DNA of 64,000 bases from TMED14 sp963925545 (GTDB lineage: Bacteria > Bacteroidota > Bacteroidia > Flavobacteriales > Schleiferiaceae). The notes beneath the pieces were generated by a model. It worked only from the letters and a program-made list of their open reading frames with translations. It searched no databases and had not been told where the DNA came from. The stretch covers positions 47,426 through 111,425 of the forward strand of contig CAWUSA010000014.1 in NCBI GenBank assembly GCA_963925545.1. The letters run 5' to 3'. Shown one piece after another: positions 40,693 to 50,397 of this stretch. The position numbers were made by a program, and so were the translations under genes. The first letter of the stretch is position 1. Each line of letters begins with the position of its first letter.

Positions 40693-41365
40693 TCAATGTG
40701 GGTTCAACCAATGACCCCACGACCAAAGCGTCAATGCGCTCGTTGCCGATAAGGCTCTTGTACTTGGAGAAGACATCTGCAAAGAAATCTCTGTTCTCTG
40801 CACGAATTTCAAAAACGGGGACTTTGACGCCATTGCGCTTCACCTCAGCCGTAGCCATGGTAAATGCCACGGATCCATCAGTGTAGGGAACCTGACTCAA
40901 AGCTTGCAAAGCCGGCGATTTATCAAAGTAAATGTTGCCATTTTCCACCACTTCAGTTAAGAATAGATCCTCACCAAAGAGGTCATAACTCTTGGTTCGA
41001 AGTTTTTCCATCGCTGAAATGCGTCCAACTGTGCGGAACACAATGGTGTCTTTCATCATGTCGGTTTGGTACAAGCGATTGTAATAAGAGAAAGAAGAGT
41101 CCTTCCTTACAACCACATTTACGGAATCGTAGGCGATGAAATCCTCCAAGTAGTCAATGTCACTGGCGTAGTATCCATAGGCTTCTTTATGAGTGAGTTG
41201 TGCCTCTCTTAAGAGGTCTAAATTTTCGATAACTTTCTCGTAGCGCTCTACCTTGATGCGCTCATACTCGATGGGCTCCATGATGATACGGTAGATGCTG
41301 TAGGCCAACAAAATAGACACAATGCCTAGAATGATTCGGATGATAAGGATATTTCGTGCGCTCAT
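40676..41365 (-). CDS. Single-pass membrane protein with periplasmic domain, unknown function
   Basis: 229 residues from ATG 41365 (MSARNILIIRIILG). A TTG eight codons earlier coincides with the -7 box and is unlikely. One membrane helix (about residues 5-26) is followed by a short helical, probably coiled segment (YERIKVERYEKVIENLDLLREAQLTHKEAYGYYA, about 36-69) and a mixed domain. Proteins of this architecture upstream of DUF3822-rsmD recur in Bacteroidota; I know no assigned function. It is the first gene of the unit 41365-39449. Confidence 0.65.
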   Translation of the reverse strand: MSARNILIIRIILGIVSILLAYSIYRIIMEPIEYERIKVERYEKVIENLDLLREAQLTHKEAYGYYASDIDYLEDFIAYDSVNVVVRKDSSFSYYNRLYQTDMMKDTIVFRTVGRISAMEKLRTKSYDLFGEDLFLTEVVENGNIYFDKSPALQALSQVPYTDGSVAFTMATAEVKRNGVKVPVFEIRAENRDFFADVFSKYKSLIGNERIDALVVGSLVEPTLSGNWK

Positions 41366-41386
41366 GAGATAAAAAAAGTTGCAGGC

Positions 41387-41394
41387 CAAAAGTA
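41387..41394 (-). promoter_or_regulatory. -7 box (TACTTTTG) for the 41365-39449 unit
   Basis: An exact TANNTTTG match. It leaves a leader of about 15-20 nt before ATG 41365. Confidence 0.6.
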
Positions 41395-41402
41395 AACAAA
41401 TT

Positions 41403-41410
41403 TACCTTCG
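41403..41410 (+). promoter_or_regulatory. Possible -7 box (TACCTTCG) for the RecD-like gene
   Basis: Seven of eight bases match TANNTTTG, 9 nt before ATG 41420. TTG at 41379-41381 could be the -33 element. Confidence 0.45.
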
Positions 41411-41419
41411 CCTTAAGTT

Positions 41420-42808
41420 ATGCATGCCTTAAAATCTACTTTTCAGCGAGCTGTCGCTGATCACCTGCCCCATGAACTGACTACTGGCCAGTCTCAGGCT
41501 GTTGAGGTTTTCTTTCACCACGTGATGGATGGACCACCGATGGGTGCCATGTTGCTTTCGGGTTTTGCAGGCACAGGCAAGACAACGTTGGTTCGGGCTT
41601 TGATCGCTGGGTTGGCTGTGATTGACTTCAGGCCTATCCTTGCTGCACCAACAGGGAGGGCTGCAAAAGTTCTTCAGGGCAATACGGGGTGGCGCGCCTT
41701 CACTTTGCATCGCATCCTGTACATCTCTGTTAAGATCCCAGGGGGTGGATTCAAGCGCATTCTGCGCCCAGCCAAGGCAAAAAATCGTGTCATTTTTGTA
41801 GATGAGGCCTCCATGATAGCCGATCTAGGAAAGCAGAGCATCTTGGAGGATCTGCTGCAGTTCACCGCAAAAAGCCAACGCTGTCGATTGGTGCTCATTG
41901 GGGACAAGGCTCAGCTTCCCCCAGTGGGTCAAGAGGAAAGCCCGGCCTTATCCGCTAAGCAGCTCAAAGACCGCTACGGATGGGACAGTGTAGAAGTTGG
42001 ATTGACAGAGGTCTTGCGCCAGTCGGGCGACTCAGGTGTGCTGGATTATGCCACATCCCTTCGCATGGCCATCACAGCCAATTCAGGATTCCCCGCCATT
42101 CCTGCCTTGCCAGATGTCATCCCCTTACGAGACCCGGGAGATTACCATGATGCGATGGAATCGGCTTTTGGCCCTGGTCAAGATGATGCCGTCTTGATCA
42201 CACGAAGCAATTCAAGGGCCACCGAATTCAATCAACAAATCCGTGTGCGTCTGCTGGACTTGGATGGCATGATCGACGCAGGTGATCAGGTCATGGTCGT
42301 TGAGAACAATGCTAGGTGGGTCTCACAGGAACAAGGGTTCATTGCCAATGGAGACCGCTTTGAAGTCTTGTCGATTCGTGGCATTGAACAACAGTATGGC
42401 CTGCAATTTGCAGATGCCACTTTGCGATGGTTGGACTTTGATGAACCCGATGTGGAAGCAAAAATTGTCTTGGATGCCCTGATTGGGAAGTCACCGCGGT
42501 TGAATGAAGAAAAGGCACGCCTGCTGCATGCAGCCATCCGTGAAGCGTCCATGGAAGTCCCCAAAGAAGATCGCGCTCAATTCACACGAGAGCACCCCTA
42601 CGGGAAGGCCTTGCAGTTGAAGTTTTCCTATGCCTTAACTGCCCATAAATCCCAGGGGGGTCAGTGGGCTAAGGTCTTTGTCGATTGCCCGCGAATTGAG
42701 GACTGGGATGATTTGGAGTGGCTGCGATGGTTGTACACAGCCATCACGCGGACCAGTGACAAGTTGTACCTTATTGGCTTTCCAAGTGATGCCTATGAAG
42801 ATGCGTGA
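41420..42808 (+). CDS. RecD-like ATP-dependent DNA helicase
   Basis: 462 residues. A superfamily 1 helicase: motif I SGFAGTGKTTLV (about 46-57), motif Ia PTGRAAKVL, motif II VIFVDEASMIAD, motif III LVLIGDKAQLPPVG, motif IV/V around TRSNSRATEFN, and the C-terminal UvrD_C_2-type ALTAHKSQGGQWAKVFVD plus YTAITRTSDKLYLIG. It lacks the N-terminal domain of RecBCD RecD and has no recB/recC neighbours, so it belongs to the short RecD-like/exodeoxyribonuclease V-like group widespread in Bacteroidota. Confidence 0.92.
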   Translation: MHALKSTFQRAVADHLPHELTTGQSQAVEVFFHHVMDGPPMGAMLLSGFAGTGKTTLVRALIAGLAVIDFRPILAAPTGRAAKVLQGNTGWRAFTLHRILYISVKIPGGGFKRILRPAKAKNRVIFVDEASMIADLGKQSILEDLLQFTAKSQRCRLVLIGDKAQLPPVGQEESPALSAKQLKDRYGWDSVEVGLTEVLRQSGDSGVLDYATSLRMAITANSGFPAIPALPDVIPLRDPGDYHDAMESAFGPGQDDAVLITRSNSRATEFNQQIRVRLLDLDGMIDAGDQVMVVENNARWVSQEQGFIANGDRFEVLSIRGIEQQYGLQFADATLRWLDFDEPDVEAKIVLDALIGKSPRLNEEKARLLHAAIREASMEVPKEDRAQFTREHPYGKALQLKFSYALTAHKSQGGQWAKVFVDCPRIEDWDDLEWLRWLYTAITRTSDKLYLIGFPSDAYEDA

Positions 42809-43535
42809 GTTTCAACAACATCTGTTTTTTGATTTGGATCGCACCTTGTGGGATCATTACGCAGCCAATGAGCAAACCATGGCGCTGTTGCAGTCTCGCT
42901 ATGCGGAGGTCCTAGGAGGCAGAGATTTGGCAACTATCAGCAGGGAATTCAGGCAAATCAATGATCAACTTTGGACCATCATTCAAGACAAGGGTCTTGG
43001 TGTCAGCTATGTCAAAAAACGGCGCATGTTGCATTGGCTGCAATCGATTGAATTGTCACTTTCAGGCAGGGAAATCAATCAGTTGTCAAGCGAATTGGAA
43101 ACCCTTTATACGGCAACCATGCCCCATCAAAACTGCCCCTTTCCCCATGTGCTGAGCACGCTGGATGCCTTGCGTGCTGAGGGTCACACCTTGCACATCA
43201 TCACCAATGGAACCCTAGAGGCGCAGTCAAAAAAGCTAGAAACCATGGGTATTCAAGGGTATTTTGATGGCATTACAACGTCAGACCAGTGCAAGGCCTA
43301 CAAACCTCGGCGTGCAATCTTTGCCCATGCCTTGCACAGGGCCAATGTCAGGGCTGAAGATGCATGGATGATTGGCGATTCCTTGGAGCGAGACATCCTG
43401 GGGGCGCAGGCGATTGGCATGCGGACTGCATGGTTCAATCCCAATCATCAGTCCAAGTCAAAGATTGACCCTCAGCCAGACATGGAATTCCATGACTGGA
43501 AGGCATTCCACCTATCTTTACCACGCAAACCCTGA
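42801..43535 (+). CDS. HAD-superfamily nucleotidase, YjjG type
   Basis: 244 residues from ATG 42801; earlier in-frame ATGs at 42789 and 42795 are inside the helicase gene. HAD motifs: I FFDLDRTLWD (about 10-19), II HIITNGT, III with the Lys in CKAYKPRRAIF, IV MIGDSLERDILGA. The helical cap fits the YjjG/YfnB noncanonical pyrimidine nucleotidase group. It overlaps the helicase stop by 8 bp, suggesting one transcript with icmF downstream (27-bp gap). Confidence 0.85.
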   Translation: MREFQQHLFFDLDRTLWDHYAANEQTMALLQSRYAEVLGGRDLATISREFRQINDQLWTIIQDKGLGVSYVKKRRMLHWLQSIELSLSGREINQLSSELETLYTATMPHQNCPFPHVLSTLDALRAEGHTLHIITNGTLEAQSKKLETMGIQGYFDGITTSDQCKAYKPRRAIFAHALHRANVRAEDAWMIGDSLERDILGAQAIGMRTAWFNPNHQSKSKIDPQPDMEFHDWKAFHLSLPRKP

Positions 43536-43562
43536 CTTACACCCTGACCTAAATCCCTGTCC

Positions 43563-46500
43563 ATGAACGACGTCAAACCTTACCAGCCTAAACACAGCAT
43601 TCGCTTGGTGACGGCTGCTTCCTTGTTTGATGGCCACGATGCCAGCATCAATATCATGCGTCGCATCCTGCAGTCCAGTGGTGCAGAGGTGATTCACTTA
43701 GGTCATGATCGCAGTGCTGAAGAGGTTGTGAACACAGCCATTGAGGAGGATGCCAATGGCATTGCTTTGACATCTTACCAGGGAGGCCACTTAGAGTACT
43801 TCAAATACATGCGTGATCTCTTGGTGGAAAAGGGTGCTGGTCACATTCAGCTCTTTGGCGGTGGCGGTGGCACCATTTTGCCTGATGAAATTGAGGAATT
43901 GCAGGCTTATGGTATTTGTAAAATTTACCATCCAGATGATGGCCGATCTATGGGCTTGCAGGGCATGATCAACGACCTTCTGGAGGCCTGTGATTTCCCC
44001 TTGGGTGCTGAGGCTACACTGGGTGATTTAGCAGACTCAGGGCAAATTGCACGCTTGATTTCATGCGCTGAAAATTTCCCAGCGCATTACCAGACCATGC
44101 AGGACGCCGTGCAAAAGCGTGCGGACAAAAGCCATGCACCGGTACTTGGCATCACAGGAACGGGTGGGGCAGGAAAAAGTTCCTTGGTGGACGAAATGGT
44201 TCGTCGCTTTCTCAGTGATCAGCCAGGCAAGCGCATTGCATTGATTTCTGTTGACCCATCCAAGCGCAAAACAGGTGGGGCTCTTTTAGGCGATCGCATT
44301 CGCATGAATTCCATCAACCACCCCGATGTGTACATGCGCTCATTGGCGACTCGCCAGAGCAACCTAGCATTAAGCCGTCATGTCAGTGATGCCTTGCGAA
44401 TTCTACAGGCCGCCAATTTTGACCTAATCATCTTGGAGACCAGTGGAATAGGGCAATCAGACACGGAAATATTGGAGCACAGCGATGTGTCCCTCTATGT
44501 CATGACTCCGGAATACGGTGCAGCTACTCAGCTGGAGAAAATTGACATGTTGGATTTTGCAGATTTAATTGCACTCAACAAATTTGATAAGCGAGGTGCC
44601 TTGGATGGCCTTCGTGATGTGAAAAAACAGGTACAGCGCAACCGAAATGCCTTTGACGTGGATCCCGATACCATGCCCGTATACGGAACCATGGCCAGCC
44701 AATTCAATGACCCCGGAGCCAACCAATTGTACCGAGCCATCATGGATGAGCTGGTAGAAAAAGCTAAGGCAGATCATTTGGTCAGCCAATTTGTTGTCAG
44801 TGACGCCATGAGTGAAAAGGTGTACATCATCCCACCGAAACGCATCCGTTACCTCAGCGAAATCACAGAAAGCATTCGGTCTTACAATGACTGGGTTGTG
44901 ACACAATCGGATACAGCAGACGCCCTCTATAGTCTGAGGCAATCAGCTAAAACATTGGCAGATAGTCCCTTGGATGATAAGGATCGACTGATTAAGCAAT
45001 TGGATGAGGCTTTTGCCCTTCGCAAGCGGGATTTGGATCCCTACAATTGGGATTTGATAGCTGCTTGGTCTGATGTTAGGGCTAGCTACAAGGCAGAATT
45101 ATATACTTATACGGTGCGTGGCAAGGACATCAAATTGCCTACCCATAGCAAATCGTTGTCAGGCAATGCCATCCCTAAGGTGGTCACACCATCTTTCCGG
45201 TCATGGGGAGATATCCTGCGTTGGCAGCTACAAGAGAATGTGCCTGGCAGTTTCCCCTTCACGTCAGGCTTGTTTCCCTTTAAGCGCCAAGGAGAGGATC
45301 CTACAAGGATGTTTGCAGGTGAAGGAAGCCCAGAGCGAACCAATAAACGCTTCCATTACGTGTCTTTAGGGATGCCCGCTAAGCGCTTATCAACGGCCTT
45401 TGATTCAGTGACGCTCTATGGCCATGACCCCGATCGTCGCCCTGACATTTATGGCAAGATTGGCAACGCTGGTGTGAACGTCTGTTGCATGGATGACGCA
45501 AAGAAATTGTACAGTGGCTTTGATCTCTGCTCAGCCACGACCTCAGTTTCTATGACCATCAATGGGCCTGCGTCCATGCTGCTGGGTTTCTTCATGAATG
45601 CTGCCATCGATCAGCAGTGCGAAAAACACATTGTAGCAAATAGCTTAGAAAAGCAAGTAGAAGCGGCATTCAAGAAAAAGTACGACAACAATAAGCTGCC
45701 AAGGCCGGGCTATGTGGGGGATTTACCTGAGGGTAATGATGGCTTAGGCTTGATGCTTCTTGGCCTATCTGGTGATGAAGTCCTTGATGACAAGACTTAC
45801 CAGGCGATCAAAAAAGAGACCTTGAAGGTCGTTAGGGGCACGGTGCAGGCAGATATCCTCAAGGAGGATCAGGCGCAGAATACGTGCATTTTTTCAACGG
45901 AATACGCCCTGCGTTTGATGGGTGATGTGCAGTCATATTTCATAGAAAATCAGGTTCAAAATTTCTATTCGGTGTCAATTTCTGGTTACCACATAGCAGA
46001 AGCTGGAGCCAACCCTATTTCACAACTGGCCTTCACCTTGTCCAACGGCTTCACCTATGTTGAGTACTACATGAGCCGTGGCATGGACATCAATGATTTT
46101 GGGCCCAATTTATCCTTCTTTTTCTCCAATGGCGTTGACCCTGAGTACGCTGTGATTGGCCGTGTCGCTCGTCGCATATGGGCTAAGGCGATGAAGATGA
46201 AGTACGGCGCAAATGAGCCTGCACAGAAGTTGAAATACCACATTCAGACCTCTGGCCGATCCCTTCACGCTCAGGAGATAGATTTCAATGACATCCGAAC
46301 CACACTGCAGGCGCTTTATGCCATTTATGACAACTGTAATTCATTGCACACCAATGCCTACGATGAGGCCATCACCACGCCAACAGAAGGTTCTGTTCGC
46401 CGAGCCATGGCTATTCAGCTGATCATCAGCAAGGAATTGGGCTTAACAAAAAATGAAAACCCTCTCCAAGGGTCCTTCATCATTGAGGAGCTCACCGATT

Positions 46501-46934
46501 TGGTTGAAGAGGCTGTCATGATTGAGTTTGATCGCATCACCGAGCGTGGCGGTGTCCTTGGCGCCATGGAGACCATGTACCAACGGGGGAAAATTCAGGA
46601 GGAATCCATGCACTATGAAATGCTCAAGCACACCGGTGAATACCCTATCGTAGGCGTGAATACTTTTTTGAATGCCAATGGGTCCCCGACGGTCATTCCT
46701 GGCGAAGTGATCCGCGCCACCACGGCAGAGAAGGAGTCGCAAATGCACACGGTGGAACAGCTCCATATCGCATCAAAAGTCAAGGCAGAGAAGGCTTTGT
46801 TGAAGATTCAGCAAGTGGCCATTAAGAATGGTAACTTGTTTGATACCATCATGGAAGCTTCCAAGGTTTGCTCTTTAGGCCAAATGACCCAAGCGATGTT
46901 TGAGGTTGGCGGACAGTACAGAAGAAACATGTAG
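43563..46934 (+). CDS. icmF: Fused B12-dependent acyl-CoA mutase with G-protein chaperone (IcmF type)
   Basis: 1123 residues. The order is that of IcmF: B12-binding domain (about 1-150; DGHDAS with His25 as lower cobalt ligand), MeaB-like GTPase (about 190-420; Walker A GTGGAGKSS, ETSGIGQSD, NKFDKRG), linker, then the mutase TIM barrel (about 530-1123; FPFTSGLFPFKRQGEDPTRMFAGEGSPERTN split over the substrate loop). Phe in the FPFTSG region, where methylmalonyl-CoA mutase has Tyr, favours isobutyryl-/n-butyryl-CoA or a similar branched acyl-CoA over methylmalonyl-CoA. It needs adenosylcobalamin. Length and domain order are normal for the family. Confidence 0.93.
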   Translation: MNDVKPYQPKHSIRLVTAASLFDGHDASINIMRRILQSSGAEVIHLGHDRSAEEVVNTAIEEDANGIALTSYQGGHLEYFKYMRDLLVEKGAGHIQLFGGGGGTILPDEIEELQAYGICKIYHPDDGRSMGLQGMINDLLEACDFPLGAEATLGDLADSGQIARLISCAENFPAHYQTMQDAVQKRADKSHAPVLGITGTGGAGKSSLVDEMVRRFLSDQPGKRIALISVDPSKRKTGGALLGDRIRMNSINHPDVYMRSLATRQSNLALSRHVSDALRILQAANFDLIILETSGIGQSDTEILEHSDVSLYVMTPEYGAATQLEKIDMLDFADLIALNKFDKRGALDGLRDVKKQVQRNRNAFDVDPDTMPVYGTMASQFNDPGANQLYRAIMDELVEKAKADHLVSQFVVSDAMSEKVYIIPPKRIRYLSEITESIRSYNDWVVTQSDTADALYSLRQSAKTLADSPLDDKDRLIKQLDEAFALRKRDLDPYNWDLIAAWSDVRASYKAELYTYTVRGKDIKLPTHSKSLSGNAIPKVVTPSFRSWGDILRWQLQENVPGSFPFTSGLFPFKRQGEDPTRMFAGEGSPERTNKRFHYVSLGMPAKRLSTAFDSVTLYGHDPDRRPDIYGKIGNAGVNVCCMDDAKKLYSGFDLCSATTSVSMTINGPASMLLGFFMNAAIDQQCEKHIVANSLEKQVEAAFKKKYDNNKLPRPGYVGDLPEGNDGLGLMLLGLSGDEVLDDKTYQAIKKETLKVVRGTVQADILKEDQAQNTCIFSTEYALRLMGDVQSYFIENQVQNFYSVSISGYHIAEAGANPISQLAFTLSNGFTYVEYYMSRGMDINDFGPNLSFFFSNGVDPEYAVIGRVARRIWAKAMKMKYGANEPAQKLKYHIQTSGRSLHAQEIDFNDIRTTLQALYAIYDNCNSLHTNAYDEAITTPTEGSVRRAMAIQLIISKELGLTKNENPLQGSFIIEELTDLVEEAVMIEFDRITERGGVLGAMETMYQRGKIQEESMHYEMLKHTGEYPIVGVNTFLNANGSPTVIPGEVIRATTAEKESQMHTVEQLHIASKVKAEKALLKIQQVAIKNGNLFDTIMEASKVCSLGQMTQAMFEVGGQYRRNM

Positions 46935-46956
46935 GCCCTTCAGTAGGGGGTGGAGC

Positions 46957-47634
46957 TTATGCTTGATCAACGGCGATGTGGTAGACCCACGGGTCCCCAC
47001 GGTTGTCCCATTCTGCTGAGGTAATGAGCCAGTGCTTGCCTTGATTTTCAAAGGTTAACAAGCCATTGGCAGCACCATAACGCACCAAGAACACCTGCTT
47101 GTCATCTGTCAGAGACATGCAGTGGTAGAAGGCTTCTGCTTGATCTCCACTGGGTGTTTGCACCAATAGGATGCCCTGGCTTTCACCCTGTTTCAATGCC
47201 AGCAATTGAGGGTGGATCAAAGGGTAAATGTCCATGCCTACAGCATGCCAGACCTTGCCATAGGTTGGAATTTCCAAGTTGCCATTCACAGCCTGTCCAC
47301 GCAAGACAAGCGCGGGGTCCTCTGCATACAGGGTGTCTTTGGACCACCGTGCTGTTGTCGTTGTGCCTTTTGGCATCACCAAGGTTCGTTTGTAGCCAAT
47401 CAGATGGCCATCCTGACCCATGGTCAAGGCATCCAAGGTGTGCATCCCTTTGCTTTGCATGCGCCGTTCAAAGCTTGCCGTTTGACCCTGCTGGCTGAAC
47501 TGGTATTGCATGGTCACAGAGAAGTCGTCAATGGCATAGGTTGCATGCCACTGGCTTTTGCAGGAGACCAGGGTCAGGCAGACCAGGGTGAGGCTAGTCA
47601 TGCGAAAAAGGACAGGGTATCGGTGAGGAAACAT
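46957..47634 (-). CDS. Putative lipoprotein of unknown function
   Basis: 225 residues from ATG 47634; ATG 47601 (MTSLTLVCLTLVSC) is an alternative that leaves a tidier lipoprotein signal. Lipobox-like LVSC precedes KSQWHATYAIDDFSVTMQYQ. The body is predicted beta-rich (DALTMGQDGHLIGYKRTLVMP, EIPTYGKVWHAVG, KHWLITSAEWDNRGDPWVYHIAVDQA). I do not recognise a family. It may be an isolated transcription unit between two plus-strand genes. Confidence 0.65.
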   Translation of the reverse strand: MFPHRYPVLFRMTSLTLVCLTLVSCKSQWHATYAIDDFSVTMQYQFSQQGQTASFERRMQSKGMHTLDALTMGQDGHLIGYKRTLVMPKGTTTTARWSKDTLYAEDPALVLRGQAVNGNLEIPTYGKVWHAVGMDIYPLIHPQLLALKQGESQGILLVQTPSGDQAEAFYHCMSLTDDKQVFLVRYGAANGLLTFENQGKHWLITSAEWDNRGDPWVYHIAVDQA

Positions 47635-47680
47635 AGGCACATGAAAGGTAATCCTATTCGCTTAACCTTACCTTCACCCA

Positions 47681-48442
47681 ATGAAAATCATCTCATGGAA
47701 TGTCAACGGCATTCGCGCTGGAGGCCGCAAAGGCTTGTTGGGTAAATTGGAATCACTCAACGCAGATGTCATCTGCTTTCAAGAGACCAAGGCAACGGAA
47801 GAACAGGTTGCGGAGGTGCTTTTTGGTAGCGGCTACCACGTGGAAGCTTATGCTGCAGAAAAAAAAGGCTACAGTGGTACAGCCATCATCAGTAAAGTGG
47901 CACCCTTGTCAGTGGTTAGAGGCATGGCTGTGGATGAGCATGACAATGAGGGTCGACTGATCACAGCAGATTTCGGTGATTGCTATGTGGTGACCGCCTA
48001 TGTTCCTAACTCAAAAGGCGGGCTGACACGCCTGCCTCAAAGGCAGCGATGGGACCGTGACTTGACCGCTTATTTGCAACGATTGGACGCGGTGAAGCCT
48101 GTGGTCTTCAATGGGGATCTCAATGTGGCCCATCAGCCCATTGACTTAGCCAACCCCAAAAGTAATTACAACAAAACCCCTGGCTACTCTCAGGCTGAAA
48201 TTGACGGATTGAGCCACATGCTACAAGCTGGATTCGTTGACAGCTGGCGACATCAGCACCCAGAGGACGTGTGTTACTCATGGTGGAGCATGCGGTCAGG
48301 CGCAAGGGAGCGAAACATTGGGTGGCGATTAGACTACCAGCTCGTTTCTCATCGCTTGATGGACCAGGTTGCTTCCACAGCTATCCTCACCGACATGCAT
48401 GGCAGTGACCATTGCCCCGTTGAGTTGGTTCTCAAGGCTTAA
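47681..48442 (+). CDS. xth: Exodeoxyribonuclease III / AP endonuclease
   Basis: 253 residues. It cleaves at abasic sites in base-excision repair. The DNase I-like motifs are complete: MKIISWNVNGIRAG, ICFQETKA (catalytic Glu), YVPNSKGG, VVFNGDLNVAHQPIDLANPK (Asp/Asn), CYSWWSMRSGARERNIGWRLDY and GSDHCPVEL (Asp-His). A TACCTTCA sequence ends 4 nt before the ATG, a weak -7-like box. The stop overlaps the convergent Wzy/ligase gene by 4 bp. Confidence 0.96.
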   Translation: MKIISWNVNGIRAGGRKGLLGKLESLNADVICFQETKATEEQVAEVLFGSGYHVEAYAAEKKGYSGTAIISKVAPLSVVRGMAVDEHDNEGRLITADFGDCYVVTAYVPNSKGGLTRLPQRQRWDRDLTAYLQRLDAVKPVVFNGDLNVAHQPIDLANPKSNYNKTPGYSQAEIDGLSHMLQAGFVDSWRHQHPEDVCYSWWSMRSGARERNIGWRLDYQLVSHRLMDQVASTAILTDMHGSDHCPVELVLKA

Positions 48443-50322
48443 CGCCTCTGCTGTTCAGCAATGACAGCTGCTTGATGCCGTTGAAAATAGGCGAGCAAAG
48501 CTTGATCATTTTTTGTGTTGATGGTTTGATCTATCACGGCTTGAAGGCCCTTGTGTTGAACTTTTTCCGGGCAGGATCGAAGCGCCTGGATGACCATGGA
48601 TTGGTAAGCCTCTGTTTGTGTGATCGCTGGATTGCAAAGGGCAATGAGCACAACGGCCGCTTGCTCAGCTTGCTGCAATTGAAGGTGGGATGATGCTAGA
48701 TACAACTGGCCTTGTGGATGCCGTGGCGAGACAGCAAGTAACTGCTCATACATGCTCACAGCCTGCTGCCACTGTTGTCGGTAGCGAAACAGGTTGCCGT
48801 ATTGGTGAAGGGTGACGGCATGCCATGGGTGCAATGACAAGGCTTGTTGGTAAAGCCTTTCTGTCTGCTGAAAATCTTTGGGGCCAAATGTTTGACGCCC
48901 GCCCGCTTCTTGAATCAGGCGTCCCATGCCTTCAAAATAGGGCAGGGGATTGCCAACCCAGTCCACCTCGTTCCATGAAGACATGCCCGCTTGAACGGCT
49001 TGTTGGATTGGTACGGCTTGTTGGCGCTCATTGGCTTGTAAAATGGCTTGATTGGCTTCGTTTGACTTCACGCCATGGTAGGCGCTGTAGGCCAGGGTTC
49101 CAATCAACAGCAAGGCTACAGCTTTCAAGGCCTTAGCTGGAACAGGCCAGGACCTTTTTGCAGGGAGTCCACCCATCATCAGAAGGAAGGGAATCATGAC
49201 TGCAGCACGCTCCAAAGGAAAGCTGAATTGGGCAAAAACCACCAGGATAGCAAGACTGGACCCCAGAGCCCAATGCAGGAATTTATCTTGACCTCCCCGG
49301 CCATTCCACCAAAGGACCATCCATGCAATGAAGCAAGCCAAGTAGAGCAATCCCCCTGGCCAGCCATGCTCTGCAAGCATCCATATGATGTCATTGTGGG
49401 GTCTTGCTATGGCTGTGACCCCTTCCATGACTTGATTGTCCATGCCCTTGAGGCCATGCTTAGGAAAATGGATTTGCCATTGGCCAGGCCCCACGCCGAT
49501 TAGGGGCTTCTCCTTGACCATTTCAAGGGAGTTCTGCCAGAAGGCCTGCCGCATTGAGAGGTTGCTGTCATCGGTGAGGCGTTCTCTGATTTGGCTGTTG
49601 GCCATCAAGCCCACAAGCAACAATGCGCCTATCGCAAGGGGCCAGGTCAAACGCTTCACCTTGTGTTGAGCTAAAGTGAATAGGGTGACCATGCCGACCA
49701 CACCCATCGCAAGCCACAGGCTTCTAGTCTGTGTAAGCAGGATTGACAGCACGGCGATCAGGGCAAGGGTTGTCAGCCATCGCCGATGGCCTTTGTTGTG
49801 TTGAATCAGTAGAATGGTCGCAGGCAGGCCCATGGCAACGGCAGAAGCCGTGAAGTTTTTATGCCCCATCAGGCCAGGGACGAGGTAAGGGTCAATCAAC
49901 CCGTCCATGCCTTCGACAGCGTAGGCAATGGTATGCGTCAGTGCCAATGCCATGCTGAAACCTGACATGCCTGAAATAAGCTGGCTGGGTCCATGCTTTT
50001 GCTGCCAGATGACCAGGCCTGCAAGCAAAACTCCCCCATAACCCATCAGACGGATCACAGCGTAATTGGCGATGGACGCCACATGAATGTCTGCAAGCAA
50101 ACGGCCAATCAAGGCCCATCCAATCAAAAGAAAAAACAACCAGGTCACGACGGGCACCCGGATATTGCCTTGCACCTTGCTTCGAAGTAACCAAGCAAGG
50201 ACGCCAATCGACAAGGCAAGGGCTACGGGCCAGTGTCCGGGGTCACCCATGTCCGAAAAATAGATCGGGCTGAAGGCAAGAATGACACCTAGAGCAAAGG
50301 CAAGCGGGTTGAGTTGTGGCAT
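48439..50322 (-). CDS. O-antigen ligase/polymerase family membrane protein with TPR tail
   Basis: 627 residues. About 11-12 membrane helices (residues ~5-400) contain the Wzy_C/O-antigen-ligase core (LTQTRSLWLAMGVVGM, QNSLEMVKEKPLIGVGPGQW, ARPHNDIIWMLAEHGWPGGLLYL; the Arg, Gly and His of that region are typical). The C-terminal ~200 residues are periplasmic TPR-like helices (LYQQALSLHPWHAVTLHQYGNLF, MYEQLLAVSPRHPQGQLYL). It polymerises or ligates surface polysaccharide, or glycosylates proteins (PglL-like); ligase versus polymerase cannot be told from sequence. No other glycan gene is adjacent. Confidence 0.85.
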   Translation of the reverse strand: MPQLNPLAFALGVILAFSPIYFSDMGDPGHWPVALALSIGVLAWLLRSKVQGNIRVPVVTWLFFLLIGWALIGRLLADIHVASIANYAVIRLMGYGGVLLAGLVIWQQKHGPSQLISGMSGFSMALALTHTIAYAVEGMDGLIDPYLVPGLMGHKNFTASAVAMGLPATILLIQHNKGHRRWLTTLALIAVLSILLTQTRSLWLAMGVVGMVTLFTLAQHKVKRLTWPLAIGALLLVGLMANSQIRERLTDDSNLSMRQAFWQNSLEMVKEKPLIGVGPGQWQIHFPKHGLKGMDNQVMEGVTAIARPHNDIIWMLAEHGWPGGLLYLACFIAWMVLWWNGRGGQDKFLHWALGSSLAILVVFAQFSFPLERAAVMIPFLLMMGGLPAKRSWPVPAKALKAVALLLIGTLAYSAYHGVKSNEANQAILQANERQQAVPIQQAVQAGMSSWNEVDWVGNPLPYFEGMGRLIQEAGGRQTFGPKDFQQTERLYQQALSLHPWHAVTLHQYGNLFRYRQQWQQAVSMYEQLLAVSPRHPQGQLYLASSHLQLQQAEQAAVVLIALCNPAITQTEAYQSMVIQALRSCPEKVQHKGLQAVIDQTINTKNDQALLAYFQRHQAAVIAEQQRR

Positions 50323-50349
50323 GTCACGAATTTAGGGGATAGCCGCGCA

Positions 50350-50375
50350 TAAAAAAACCCCGCACATGGCGGGGT
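50350..50375 (-). terminator. Rho-independent terminator after rplI
   Basis: On the minus strand a 7-bp stem (ACCCCGC/GCGGGGT, 50357-50363 with 50369-50375) is followed by a run of Ts (As at 50351-50357 on the plus strand). It ends the rpsF-rpsR-rplI operon. Confidence 0.88.
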
Positions 50376-50397
50376 CTCAATCAGTAGGGTGTGAGGC

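Noticed and set aside
42678..42800. Upstream extension of the HAD phosphatase
   Set aside because: It lies entirely inside the helicase gene in another frame, and the HAD motif I follows ATG 42801 at the normal distance.
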